DNA from: an uncultured Bacilli bacterium
GTDB taxonomy: Bacteria; Bacillota_I; Bacilli_A; RF39; UBA660
NCBI GenBank assembly: GCA_944358505.1
Contig: CALVRG010000044.1
Coordinates: forward strand, 1 to 36,832
DNA: 36,832 bases
Direction: 5' to 3'
How positions within the stretch are numbered: position 1 is the stretch's first letter; each line of letters opens with the position of its first letter. Made by a program: the position numbers and the translations under genes. Below, in pieces: positions 25,499 to 34,900 of the stretch. The notes under the pieces were generated by a model that saw only the letters and a list, made by a program, of their open reading frames with translations, had not been told where the DNA came from and did not search any database.

Positions 25499-26875
25499 TT
25501 AGTTTTTATTATATTCCAAAATTAATCCTTCAAACTCATTTTTTATTTCTTCAAGTCTTTTTTCTGTTTCAGCTTCAAATCTTGCAGTTAAATTAGGACC
25601 TGTGTTACTAGCCCTTACACTAGCCCAGGAATCATCAAAAGTAACTCTAACACCATCAATATTAATGTAATTATATTTCTTCTCCTTACAATACTCTTCA
25701 ACTTTATCTACAACTTTATTTTTCATCTCATCAGTACTTTTATATTTCATTTCAGGAGTTTGATAATACCTATTAATACCATCAAGTAACTCTTCTACTG
25801 TTTTATTAGTATTAGAAAGAATTTCAAGTAATCTAAGACCTGCATAAATGCCACTATCAAATCCCAAAAACTTATCTCTAAAATAAAGATGTCCTGATAA
25901 TTCTCCACCAAAAGGTAAATCCAATTCTTGTACTTTCGCTCTTGTATAAGAATTACCAGTTCTATAACAATATGGAACTCCACCTAATTTAATAATTTCG
26001 TCTTCCAAAGATTTACTACATTTAATATCATATAAAAATGTTTTATTACTTACTTTGTTAATAATATCTCTTATTATAATTATCATATAGTAATCAATAG
26101 GAATAAAGTTACCTAAATTGGATATTATCCCTACTCTATCTCCATCACCATCGAATGCAAGTCCAACATCTGCTTTTTTATCCTTTACTATTTGTTTTAA
26201 CTCTTCTAAATTACTCTCAATAGAAGGATCTGGATGATGATTTGGAAAATTACCATCACTTTTTCCATTAATAATGCTATAAGAAACATTAAGTCTTTTA
26301 AATATATCATCCAAAAATAGCGAAGTAGTCCCATTACCAGGATCAAGAACCACTTTAATTTTTCTTTTACCAAAAGTTAATTTATTAGTTAAAGCATTAA
26401 AATAATCCTCTTTAACATTTTTCTTTGTAATAGAACCATCTGCATAGTAGAAATTTTTCTTCATAATATAATTATAAAAATCTTCTATTTCTTTTCCTTT
26501 AGCATTTTGATAATTTTCAAAAGCAAATTTAAACCCATTTTCATCTTTAGGATTGTGACTTGCAGTTATCATAATCCCACTATCTATTTTTAAATTTATG
26601 CAAGCAAAATAATACATTGGTGTAGTAGTTAAACCAATATCCACAACATTTAAGCCAGTTTCTATTAATCCTTGAATTAAAGCTTGATGTAAATCAGGTG
26701 ATGACAATCTATTATCATGTCCTACAACACATTTACTCTTGCCTAAATCATGCAAAACACTACCAAAACCAAGCCCTATTGTATAGGCTAAATCTATATC
26801 AATATCTTTATCAACTACACCCCTTATATCATAACCTCTAAATATATATTTATTAATATTCTCTTTTATTTTCAT
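25499..26875 (-). CDS. Phosphomannomutase/phosphoglucomutase
   Basis: Alpha-D-phosphohexomutase of 458 residues that shifts phosphate between C1 and C6 of hexoses. Motifs in order: active-site serine loop TASHNP (104-109, Ser106), metal loop DGDGDR (242-247), sugar loop GGELSGH, and phosphate loop RASNTGPNLTARFEA near the end. The pattern is the ManB/AlgC group, not GlmM, so Man-1-P or Glc-1-P supply for wall or capsule polymers is likely. An in-frame ATG further upstream (26923) would put the -10 inside the gene; AGGAG before the ATG at 26875 sets the start. Precedes murG-murB-ftsQ. Confidence 0.93.
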   Translation of the reverse strand: MKIKENINKYIFRGYDIRGVVDKDIDIDLAYTIGLGFGSVLHDLGKSKCVVGHDNRLSSPDLHQALIQGLIETGLNVVDIGLTTTPMYYFACINLKIDSGIMITASHNPKDENGFKFAFENYQNAKGKEIEDFYNYIMKKNFYYADGSITKKNVKEDYFNALTNKLTFGKRKIKVVLDPGNGTTSLFLDDIFKRLNVSYSIINGKSDGNFPNHHPDPSIESNLEELKQIVKDKKADVGLAFDGDGDRVGIISNLGNFIPIDYYMIIIIRDIINKVSNKTFLYDIKCSKSLEDEIIKLGGVPYCYRTGNSYTRAKVQELDLPFGGELSGHLYFRDKFLGFDSGIYAGLRLLEILSNTNKTVEELLDGINRYYQTPEMKYKSTDEMKNKVVDKVEEYCKEKKYNYINIDGVRVTFDDSWASVRASNTGPNLTARFEAETEKRLEEIKNEFEGLILEYNKN

Positions 26876-26903
26876 ATTTTCTCCTTTTATTGTTTTTTTC
26901 TTA

Positions 26904-26912
26904 ATTATAGCA
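26904..26912 (-). promoter_or_regulatory. Extended -10 promoter of the phosphohexomutase-murG unit
   Basis: TGCTATAAT, a perfect extended -10 (TATAAT at 26904-26909). A TTGACA lies only 8 bp upstream of it, too close to act as its -35. Confidence 0.6.
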
Positions 26913-26964
26913 TATTTTGTCAATACATTATTTAGATTTATTTATTTAGTACATAACTTTACAA

Positions 26965-27690
26965 TCATTTTTTATTTTGTGTTTTTTTTAAACTATATCT
27001 TTTTAACTTACTTAAAGGATTACTATAATCACTTAATTTAATTTCAGGAAATGCATTTAACATATGTCGAATAAAGAAATTAATTTTAATATCCCTTTTC
27101 TTAGCCAATTCTTCCCTAATTATTTTAGTAATCTCCAAAGTTACATCCCTACTTTTGAATTTAATAGTAGAAATTTTTACTTGATATAAAGTACTTATTG
27201 TAATGATAACATCAACAATAAAGATAGTAAAACAAGTAAGAGATATAGCCCTCAAAGCTACTATAGGAATTTTTCCTATTAAAAGCATAACAAAAGGATT
27301 AATTAAATAACAAAAAGCTACCCCACCAATACCAAAAAGAAAAGAATTAAAAAGACAAACCCTACCTTCAATATTAAATTTTCGGTCGCTATAATCCCAC
27401 CATCTAGCTTTAAATATTTTTTCTAATACATAACTTGTAATATATTCAACTAAAGAACAAACAAAAGCACTCATAACAAAAACAGTAAAAAAATCAGATT
27501 TATATTTTATAATAAATGATCCCATTAAAAGACAAGATATCCCATAAATTGGTAAATATGGTCCTAAGAAAAATCCTCTATTTAAAATTAGTTTTTTTTC
27601 TCTAATACTACAACTAATAATTTCCAAAATATATCCAATAAATGAATATATTATAAATAAAAGAAAAATATAACAAAAATTATTTAACAT
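26965..27690 (-). CDS. CmpB-like putative ABC transporter permease (membrane protein)
   Basis: Protein of 241 residues with five or six membrane segments in the first 170 residues, then a cytoplasmic, basic tail of about 70 residues. Segments RGFFLGPYLPIYGI, ITSYVLEKIFKARWWDYS and GRVCLFNSFLFGIGG are those of the family labelled putative ABC-transporter type IV (CmpB). No ATPase partner is nearby and the true function is unknown. AGGTAG precedes the ATG, 9 nt after the ZIP gene stop. Third gene of uppP-ZIP-CmpB. Confidence 0.82.
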   Translation of the reverse strand: MLNNFCYIFLLFIIYSFIGYILEIISCSIREKKLILNRGFFLGPYLPIYGISCLLMGSFIIKYKSDFFTVFVMSAFVCSLVEYITSYVLEKIFKARWWDYSDRKFNIEGRVCLFNSFLFGIGGVAFCYLINPFVMLLIGKIPIVALRAISLTCFTIFIVDVIITISTLYQVKISTIKFKSRDVTLEITKIIREELAKKRDIKINFFIRHMLNAFPEIKLSDYSNPLSKLKRYSLKKTQNKK

Positions 27691-27699
27691 ACAATCTAC

Positions 27700-28449
27700 C
27701 TATCCTATAAACATACCTAAAAGAAGTAAAAGTACACCACTAATAATCCCAATAAGTGTCGTCTTTTTACTGGTTGTCCTTTTTACCTTAGGATATAATT
27801 CAAAAATTATAATATATAAAAGCATACCTATTGTTAAAGATAACAAAGAACCTATAAGTGTATCACTAACAGAAGTTATATTAAGTAAATATAGTAAAAC
27901 TCCTCCTAAAAAACTAGAAAGAAATAAAGACAAAATACAAAATATAAATTTGCCATTACTTTTCTCATTGTTTAAAGTAGTTGTAACAATAATACCCAAA
28001 GGAACATTATGTAACCCAACTCCAATTGCCATCATTATACCAAGGCTAATATCATTAGCACTTGTAAGATAAATAGCCATTCCTTCAACAAAATTATGGA
28101 TAATTAAAGCAATAGTGGCGAGTAAACCAATATGAATTATATTCTTTTTTTCTTCTTGTCTAGTCATTTTACCATTTTCATGCTCTGGCACTAAATCATC
28201 AATTACCTTAAATATTAAAAGGCCAAGAGATATAAATAAAATAAATATATATATATGACTAATTCCAAGATGTTCTATCGCTTCACCCAACAAATCAATA
28301 ATTATTAGCATTGATAATAAAGACAAAGCAAAAGCAAAAATAAAATCTAAAACTTTTTGTTTTTGTTTTAAAAAGAAAGATATAATAACACCTATAATTA
28401 TAAAAAAGCCTAAAAGAAAAGTCATAAATAAAGCAAGTGTATTACCCAT
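27700..28449 (-). CDS. ZIP-family metal transporter
   Basis: Protein of 249 residues with about eight membrane segments. Metal-site motifs are HNFVEG (118-123) in helix 4 and GLHNVPLG (145-152) in helix 5, the ZIP signature. A histidine/acid-bearing loop PEHENGK (88-94) between helices 3 and 4 may help metal capture. Zn2+ is the usual substrate; Fe or Mn is possible. AAGGAG precedes the ATG; the gap to uppP is 12 nt. Confidence 0.9.
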   Translation of the reverse strand: MGNTLALFMTFLLGFFIIIGVIISFFLKQKQKVLDFIFAFALSLLSMLIIIDLLGEAIEHLGISHIYIFILFISLGLLIFKVIDDLVPEHENGKMTRQEEKKNIIHIGLLATIALIIHNFVEGMAIYLTSANDISLGIMMAIGVGLHNVPLGIIVTTTLNNEKSNGKFIFCILSLFLSSFLGGVLLYLLNITSVSDTLIGSLLSLTIGMLLYIIIFELYPKVKRTTSKKTTLIGIISGVLLLLLGMFIG

Positions 28450-28461
28450 TTAAATCACTCC

Positions 28462-29277
28462 TTAAAATAGCAAAGTTAAAATAACAACTACTGCTAATAA
28501 AATACGATATATCATGAAAATTTTAAAATCATGTTTTTTTAAATATTGTAATAAAAATTTAATACATATTAATCCTGTAATAAAAGATACAAGAATTCCT
28601 AAAATAAAAATTGTGGAATTTGTAGTAATCAAAGAAATTGTACTATCTTTAAAAACTTGAAGAACGCAAGCTCCCAATACAACTGGTGCAGATAAATAAA
28701 AAGAAAATTTAGCCGCACTTTCCCTATCCACTTTTAAAAACCTTGCACTAGCAATAGTAGTACCACTACGAGAAAAACCTGGTATAAGTGCAAATATTTG
28801 TGAACAACCAATAACTAAAGCATCTTTAAATGAAATTTCTTTAGTATTTTTCTCTTCTTTGCTTTTTTTATCAACCAAATAAATTATAACACCCATAACA
28901 ATCAAAGCTATAGATATTAATAAATAATTAGTTCTAATAGCTTCTTCAATTATATCTTCAAAAAGCACGCCCACTATAGCAGCTGGAATAGTAGCAACTA
29001 TTATCTGGAAAAAAAGCTTTCCATCACTATCATTTACACCTTTAGTTAACCCTTTAATTACCATATTTAAAAAATCTTTAAAAAAGAAAACAGCAATAGC
29101 AAGTAATGTTCCTAAATGAAGTGCTAAATCAAAACACAAAGCTACTTTAGTAGACATACCAGCACCAACACCAAAAACATCCCTAAAAATAATTAAATGT
29201 GCACTACTTGAAATAGGCAAAAACTCTGCAATTCCTTGAATTATTCCTAAAACAATAGTATTAATAATATCAGCCAT
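28462..29277 (-). CDS. uppP: Undecaprenyl-diphosphatase UppP (BacA)
   Basis: Removes one phosphate from undecaprenyl diphosphate so that the lipid carrier can be reused in wall synthesis; overproduction is linked to bacitracin resistance. The 271-residue membrane protein has the two family motifs, GIAEFLPISSSAH (15-27) and PGFSRSGTT (166-174). AGAGGT precedes the ATG. First gene of the unit with a ZIP transporter and a CmpB-like protein, behind a TGCTATAAT promoter. Confidence 0.97.
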   Translation of the reverse strand: MADIINTIVLGIIQGIAEFLPISSSAHLIIFRDVFGVGAGMSTKVALCFDLALHLGTLLAIAVFFFKDFLNMVIKGLTKGVNDSDGKLFFQIIVATIPAAIVGVLFEDIIEEAIRTNYLLISIALIVMGVIIYLVDKKSKEEKNTKEISFKDALVIGCSQIFALIPGFSRSGTTIASARFLKVDRESAAKFSFYLSAPVVLGACVLQVFKDSTISLITTNSTIFILGILVSFITGLICIKFLLQYLKKHDFKIFMIYRILLAVVVILTLLF

Positions 29278-29302
29278 AATTAACCTCTTTTCTAATAAAT
29301 AA

Positions 29303-29311
29303 ATTATAGCA
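29303..29311 (-). promoter_or_regulatory. Extended -10 promoter of uppP-ZIP-CmpB
   Basis: TGCTATAAT (TATAAT at 29303-29308). The -35 position is a T-tract directly after the terminator of the pyrophosphatase gene. Confidence 0.6.
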
Positions 29312-29331
29312 AAAAAATTAAAGAAAAAAAA

Positions 29332-29365
29332 GATAATAAAAAGTACTTAATTAAAATTAAGTACT
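29332..29365 (-). terminator. Intrinsic terminator of the pyrophosphatase gene
   Basis: A perfect 10-bp inverted repeat (29342-29351 with 29356-29365; arm AGTACTTAAT), then TTTTATTATCTTTTTTTT on the minus strand. The stem overlaps the stop codon. Confidence 0.8.
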
Positions 29366-30986
29366 ATTTTTCAAAACTAGACATTATAAGAGGAACAACA
29401 TTTTTCTTACGAGATACACAATCTTGTAAATATTCACCTTGCTCTATTTCTCTATCATAAGCCATTCTAATAATATCTACACCTTTTCTATTATATAATA
29501 GATAAGAACCATTCTTAATAATATCAGTTATATATAAAGCTATTAAAGAATAATTATTAGCCTCTGCTTCTTTATCTAAAATATTTAAATATGAATCCAT
29601 ATCTTTTTTAATCTCTTCAAAATTAGTTGTAAAAAATTGACCAATACCTAATGTTTTATCATCAACTGTATATAGTTTAAAATCATTATACAAAACATCT
29701 TCATAACTCATTCCATCAAGTGATGTTCCGGCCTTAATTAGATTTAGACCATATTCTTCATAATTAACATCAGCAATAATTGCTAATTCCTCTGCTGTCT
29801 TCCTATCTAAATCAGTAGTTGTAGGTGATTTCAATATCAACGTATCTGACATTATTCCAGATAACATCATACCAGCAATTTTTTTAGGAATAGCTATATT
29901 TTTTTCTTTATATAATTGATAAATAATCGTATTACTAGATCCTACAGCCATATTTCTAAAATTAATAGGACTAGCAGTAGATAAACTACTAAGATTATGA
30001 TGATCAACTATTTCAAGAATTTCAGCTTCATCTAAACCTACAGCACTTTGTTTTTCTTCGTTATGATCAACTAATATTACTTTTTTAGGATTCTTTGAAT
30101 CTAAATCTGTAATTTTTAAAAGTCCTAAACACTTACCAGTCTTTGACTCAATCACAGGATAATTAGTATGTCTTAATTTTTTATTAACATCTAAAATATC
30201 GTCAACAAAACTATTTTCATCAAAATAAACGGCATCTTTAGTATTTTTTTTAATTGTTTTAATATAATTAGATAAACTAACAAACTTAGCAATATGATAA
30301 GTATCATAACTACTTCTAATAATATTTACACCATTTTCTTTAGCAAGTTCTATATGCTCATCTTTAATATCAGCATGCCCTGACAAAATTATCATTTTCA
30401 CCTTAGATTTAATAGCATATTCTATAACGCTATGACGGTCTCCTACTATTAATATGTCTTTGCTACTAAGTTTCACTGTATTAATAAAAGTAGTACTACG
30501 ATATGACGCTGCTAATATACTGCCAATTATTTCATTATCTACTCTATTTATCACTTCTGCTTTTAAAACATTAAGTAAATTATCATAGCTAGTCTCTATA
30601 GTTTCTAAATTAGCATCAATAAAAATATGAGCTAAATCTTTAATAGTAACTATTCCCTTAAATTCACCTTCATCATCAACAATAGGAACACCAGTTAAAC
30701 CAGCATTTAGCATATACAAATAACTATCATAAATAGACTTATTTTGATTTAAATAATAACCCTTATGATAATTAATATCTTTTAATTGTAACTTTACATC
30801 ATTTAAATACTCTGGCTCACTTACTTTAAAATAATCAATTGCATATTTAGTTTCCTTATTAATAGCACTAAGTATTCTAGGTTCTGCATCAAAGCCTAAT
30901 TGTTTTTTTAAATAAGCATAGCTGATAGCCGCACTTACAGAATCTGTATCAGGTTTACGATGACCAAAAACATAAATTTTTTCCAT
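29364..30986 (-). CDS. Family II (manganese-dependent) inorganic pyrophosphatase with CBS domains
   Basis: Hydrolyses pyrophosphate made in tRNA charging and nucleic acid synthesis. The 540-residue protein has DHH-type metal ligands in FGHRKPDTDS (H9, D13, D15), later VDHNE and IVDHHN, and a DHHA2 domain ending SRKKNVVPLI. About 240 residues are inserted after the first motif: a CBS part (GVPIVDDEGEFKGIVT), a DRTGG-like part (VGDRHSVIEYAI) and a second CBS part (YPVIESKTGKCLGLL), the nucleotide-regulated layout. The ATG at 30986 has GAGGG 8 nt upstream; the in-frame ATG at 31019 lies in the promoter. It is a single-gene unit. Confidence 0.94.
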   Translation of the reverse strand: MEKIYVFGHRKPDTDSVSAAISYAYLKKQLGFDAEPRILSAINKETKYAIDYFKVSEPEYLNDVKLQLKDINYHKGYYLNQNKSIYDSYLYMLNAGLTGVPIVDDEGEFKGIVTIKDLAHIFIDANLETIETSYDNLLNVLKAEVINRVDNEIIGSILAASYRSTTFINTVKLSSKDILIVGDRHSVIEYAIKSKVKMIILSGHADIKDEHIELAKENGVNIIRSSYDTYHIAKFVSLSNYIKTIKKNTKDAVYFDENSFVDDILDVNKKLRHTNYPVIESKTGKCLGLLKITDLDSKNPKKVILVDHNEEKQSAVGLDEAEILEIVDHHNLSSLSTASPINFRNMAVGSSNTIIYQLYKEKNIAIPKKIAGMMLSGIMSDTLILKSPTTTDLDRKTAEELAIIADVNYEEYGLNLIKAGTSLDGMSYEDVLYNDFKLYTVDDKTLGIGQFFTTNFEEIKKDMDSYLNILDKEAEANNYSLIALYITDIIKNGSYLLYNRKGVDIIRMAYDREIEQGEYLQDCVSRKKNVVPLIMSSFEK

Positions 30987-31009
30987 AATATCCCTCTTTC
31001 TACTTGTAA

Positions 31010-31038
31010 AGTATATCATATTAATAAATATTTGCCAA
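31010..31038 (-). promoter_or_regulatory. Promoter of the pyrophosphatase gene
   Basis: TTGGCA (31033-31038), a 17-bp spacer and TATACT (31010-31015) preceded by TGA. Confidence 0.75.
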
Positions 31039-31112
31039 TTTATTTTTTACTTTCTATACATAATATAATAAATCATATATAAATATTATTCATTTAAAAT
31101 TTCTCCTAAAAC

Positions 31113-31137
31113 TAAAAAACAACCATCTTTGGTTGCT
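31113..31137 (-). terminator. Terminator of the tRNA unit
   Basis: Stem CAACCA / TGGTTG (31130-31135 with 31120-31125), a 4-nt loop and six T. It lies about 40 nt after tRNA-Leu. Confidence 0.85.
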
Positions 31138-31177
31138 TCTATAACAAAATTTAAATAATTTAAATACAAATTATAAG

Positions 31178-31261
31178 TGGTGCGGGTAACAGGAGTTGAA
31201 CCTGCACGTCTAAGACACTAGATCCTAAGTCTAGCGCGTCTGCCAATTCCGCCATACCCGC
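31178..31261 (-). tRNA. tRNA-Leu, anticodon TAG
   Basis: An 84-nt gene including encoded CCA. The acceptor GCGGGTA pairs with TACCCGC; anticodon stem CTAGA/TCTAG holds loop CTTAGGA, so the anticodon is TAG, reading CUN codons. A long variable arm, as in class II tRNAs, is present, and the T-loop is GGTTCAACTCC. Confidence 0.97.
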
Positions 31262-31266
31262 AATAA

Positions 31267-31343
31267 TGGTGGACCCTGATGGACTCGAACCATCGACCGT
31301 CCGGTTATGAGCCGGATGCTCTAACCAACTGAGCTAAGGGTCC
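31267..31343 (-). tRNA. tRNA-Ile2, anticodon CAT (lysidine type)
   Basis: A 77-nt gene including encoded CCA. The acceptor GGACCCT pairs with AGGGTCC; anticodon stem TCCGG/CCGGA holds loop CTCATAA, so the anticodon is CAT. A CAT tRNA can be elongator Met, initiator Met or Ile2. The acceptor GGACC, the GCTCAGTTGGTTAGAGC D-arm and the CTCATAACC context match the Bacilli tRNA-Ile2 that TilS modifies to lysidine to read AUA. It is 5 nt upstream of tRNA-Leu in the same transcript. Confidence 0.85.
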
Positions 31344-31363
31344 ATATTTGTAATTGCTATTTA

Positions 31364-31392
31364 ATAGTAGCATAAATTTTAAACTTGTGCAA
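31364..31392 (-). promoter_or_regulatory. Promoter of the tRNA pair
   Basis: TTGCAC (31387-31392), a 17-bp spacer and TACTAT (31364-31369) preceded by TGC, predicted start about 13 nt before tRNA-Ile2. Confidence 0.55.
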
Positions 31393-31459
31393 TAGTTTTT
31401 AAAAAAAAATCAGTGAAAAAATAAATCTTTTTATAATATTATTGCTTTATTACTTAGCA

Positions 31460-31488
31460 AATAAAAAAATAATCACTAAGTGATTATT
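31460..31488 (-). terminator. Intrinsic terminator of the 31484-31903 gene
   Basis: Stem AATAATCAC / GTGATTATT (31468-31488) followed by TTTTTTTAT. It overlaps the stop codon. The stretch 31393-31459 beyond it shows nothing else. Confidence 0.8.
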
Positions 31489-31903
31489 TATTAAGCATAT
31501 TTAACAAGTTGATTTTAAAAACATCTTTTTCAGGATGTGATTTTGAAATCATCACACCCTTATAAGTAGTCAATTCAGCCATGTGTCCCTCGTTCAAAAT
31601 ACCTTCAGGTGTAATATTAGTCAATAAAATAACTCTCTTATCAGGATATACTGTATAATGAACTCTAATCTCACCATGTACTTTTGCAAATAATTCATCT
31701 GTTGGTAATTTAAGTTCATAATTAACAGTACCAGCTTTTTGATCCTCACTAACCTTTTCACCTAGAAAATGACCACGTCTTAATTCTGGATAATATTCAA
31801 ATGTTAATTTTTTATAAGCTAACATGTTATATTTTCTAACAGAACGCTCTCTTTTTCTAAAATCATTCTCATCCAAATATTCAAATATAAAACCTTTCTC
31901 CAT
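31484..31903 (-). CDS. Small conserved-looking soluble protein, unknown function
   Basis: Protein of 139 residues, no signal peptide or membrane segment, with balanced charge and many aromatic residues. It looks like a compact, mainly beta fold: strands such as YELKLPTD, EIRVHYTVYPDKRVILLTNI and TTYKGVMISKSH. No family is recognised. The in-frame ATG at 31930 is less likely: AGGGGG is spaced 8 nt before the ATG at 31903 (MEKGFIFEYLDEND). It has a consensus promoter, a small hairpin in its leader, and its own terminator. The strong signals suggest high expression. Confidence 0.75.
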   Translation of the reverse strand: MEKGFIFEYLDENDFRKRERSVRKYNMLAYKKLTFEYYPELRRGHFLGEKVSEDQKAGTVNYELKLPTDELFAKVHGEIRVHYTVYPDKRVILLTNITPEGILNEGHMAELTTYKGVMISKSHPEKDVFKINLLNMLNK

Positions 31904-31947
31904 AGCATAACCCCCTAAATTCAACCCCATATGTTGAAGATGTCTAT

Positions 31948-31976
31948 ATTATACTACAAAAAACCTATTTTGTCAA
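31948..31976 (-). promoter_or_regulatory. Consensus promoter of the 31484-31903 gene
   Basis: Perfect TTGACA (31971-31976), a 17-bp spacer and perfect TATAAT (31948-31953). The predicted transcript begins near 31941 and immediately forms TTCAAC..GTTGAA (31920-31938). Confidence 0.9.
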
Positions 31977-31985
31977 ATTTTTCTT

Positions 31986-34900
31986 TCAAAAAGGACAAAT
32001 ATTTACAAATATTTCATCAATAATAGAGTATAAATAACAACTAGTAGGTTTCCCTAACTTCTTCTCAATTACTTCCTTATAACCATTCAACTGATTAAAA
32101 TAATCATTATCCTTAGTATTTTTTAATTTATAATCTATAATAATAGCATTACTATCCCCTACTAATAATAAGTCTATTTTACCATGATAAATTTTATTAC
32201 TCTTTGTATAAATAAATTCATATTCTTGATACTTTTTATAATCTTTATACTTCAACATAAACTCACTATTTAAAAATTTATTTAATTTTTGTTTATAATA
32301 GTTACCTTCTATAAATGGTAATTTATTATTATTAAAATCAATTCTTTCAAATAAAGTATGAACATTACGACCTATTTCTAACAATTTTAACTCAACATCA
32401 CTTTTTTCTAGTAAAGATTCTTTATGATAAGTTTCCTTTTCTATTACGGTTTTATCATAAATTGATGGCACAATTCCTAAACAATTTTGACTATCAAAAT
32501 TATTTTTAGAAACTAACCTTTTTACCTCTAAGTAAGCTTTAGAAATATCTTTAATATTGTCTATCTCTTTTATTTTATCTCTAAATAAAGAATAAACACT
32601 ATTAACCATCTTTGCAAAATTACTATAATTTAGTCTTTCAAAATTATTAACTATATCCCCTAATTCTTTATCATTAGAGATATTTGGCATAACAATAATC
32701 ATTTTTTCCCTTGCTCTAGTTAATGCAACATATAAAAGCCTAATTTTCTCACTTATATCAGCTTCCCTTAATTTTTCTAATGCAAGAGTTTTTGTTATTA
32801 ATTTATTAGATGAGTCTACTTCATCAATAATTATTCCATATTTATTATCAAATAAGACATTACTTTTATATTCATCTTTATTAAAATCTTTATAAAATCC
32901 TGCAAAATAACAAATAGGATATTCAAGACCTTTAGATTTATGAATAGTCATAATCTTGATACTATTACTATCCTCTTTACTAATAGCAAGCTTTATCTCT
33001 AGTTTTTCATTACTTATTTTTTCCAGATAATCACTAACATCTAATATAGTATAATTACTATTTTCTAAATTAATTATCAAATTATAAAAATATTCCATCC
33101 TACTAGACATAATATCAACATTACCTATAAAAACAAGTTTAGAAGTATAATCTAATTTCTCTAACACTTTTTCTAAATAAATTATAGGTGTTAATATTTC
33201 ATAATTAGATAATATTTCTTTAAATAAATTAAAGACACTACTATCCTTATATGTATTATTAACAAGACATTTATATATTTCTTCATCAGAATATGAAAAC
33301 AAAAAGCTTCTTGCTAAAGATGTAAATGCCAATTTAAATTTAGTATCAAAATTATTAGTAATGATTGATCTAGCCATTATAAATATATTCTTTAGAAGAG
33401 CGAGATCACTACTACCACTAGTTTTTTCATCTTCATATAACGTAATAGGTAAATGTAAATATTCAAATATTTGTTTATAAGTTGTAAAGTCAGTTGCTCT
33501 ATCTAACAGTATCACAAAATCCCTATATTCTATTTCTCTTAAAATATCTAAATCTTTATCGTATACTAAATACTTACTATTAATCTTTTCTTTTATATCA
33601 CTTGCTATAATAAATGCTTCTTTTTCTAATTTACTATACAATTTATCTTTATCATCATAAGTATATATTTCTAAATAATTATTAGATTTAACTTTAGCCT
33701 TTTCCTGATAAGTCATATTGCCAAATATCATAGCATGACCCTCATTATAACTAGCTCCACCTAAAAAATCATCCATAATATGACTAAAGAAAAGATTTAT
33801 ATCTTCTAATACTTCTTTTCTACTTCTAAAATTTTTAGCAAGATCAATAACATGCCCACCAATATTTCTTTTATAATTATCATATTTATCTTTAAAAATA
33901 GAAGGATTTGCATTACGGAATCTATAGATTGATTGTTTAATATCACCAACCATGTAAACATTATTATTTGCTATATAGCTAATAAACTCTTCCTGAATAT
34001 CATTAGTATCCTGATACTCATCTATTAATATTTCATTAAAAGATTTTTTCACTTCTTCCCTTGCTTCTTTATTTTCTTTAACAAGATTAATGGCTAATTT
34101 TTCTATATCCATAAAAGTATAATAATTATTATCAAGCTTATATTTATTAAATCTTTTATTTAATTCATTAACTAATTTTAATATAATATATATATAATCT
34201 TTAGTTTTAATAATACTATTTTTAATATCATCTAAAGATTCATAAATAAGCAAATCTTTAAATTCTTTTAAAAGTGCTACTAAATTATCCCTAATTTCTT
34301 TAGAATCACTATCTACTCCACTTCTTGCTTTAGGTAGTGACACTATAATATTATTTCTTAACTCTTCATATGTATTAGATTCTAAAAACAATTTAAATAA
34401 TTCCTCTAATTGCTCCAAATATTTACCAGAAGTTAAACTTCTAAGTTCTTCATATAAATTAATAATATCATTCTTTTTATTATTTAATAGTCTTAAATAA
34501 TCATCAATATATCCTTCTATTACATTTTCATTATAATACATAGTTATATAAGTATTAATAAACTCTTCCTTATTTAATTTTAATTCAAGAGTATTATCAA
34601 GCTCTATAATTCTTTTTTTTATTGTACTATCATCTTTTAAACAAAACTTAATAATTAAATTGCAAAAATCTTTAGGCCTTTTCTCATAATATTCAAGAAA
34701 TATTTCATCTAATATTTCCTTTTTTGCAAGTTCTAAAATACTAGCTTCAGCAATATTAATATTTTTAGATAAATGCATAATATCAGCATACTTTTTAACT
34801 AAAGCTAAAGAATAAGCATCAAATGTTGTTATATAACTACTATCAAGTAAATCTAATTCAGATAACATATTATTATCCTTTAATTTTTTTCTAATTCTCT

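Noticed and set aside
31267-31343. Elongator or initiator tRNA-Met
   Set aside because: The anticodon CAT fits, but the acceptor and arm sequences match tRNA-Ile2 of Bacilli; a TilS check would decide.
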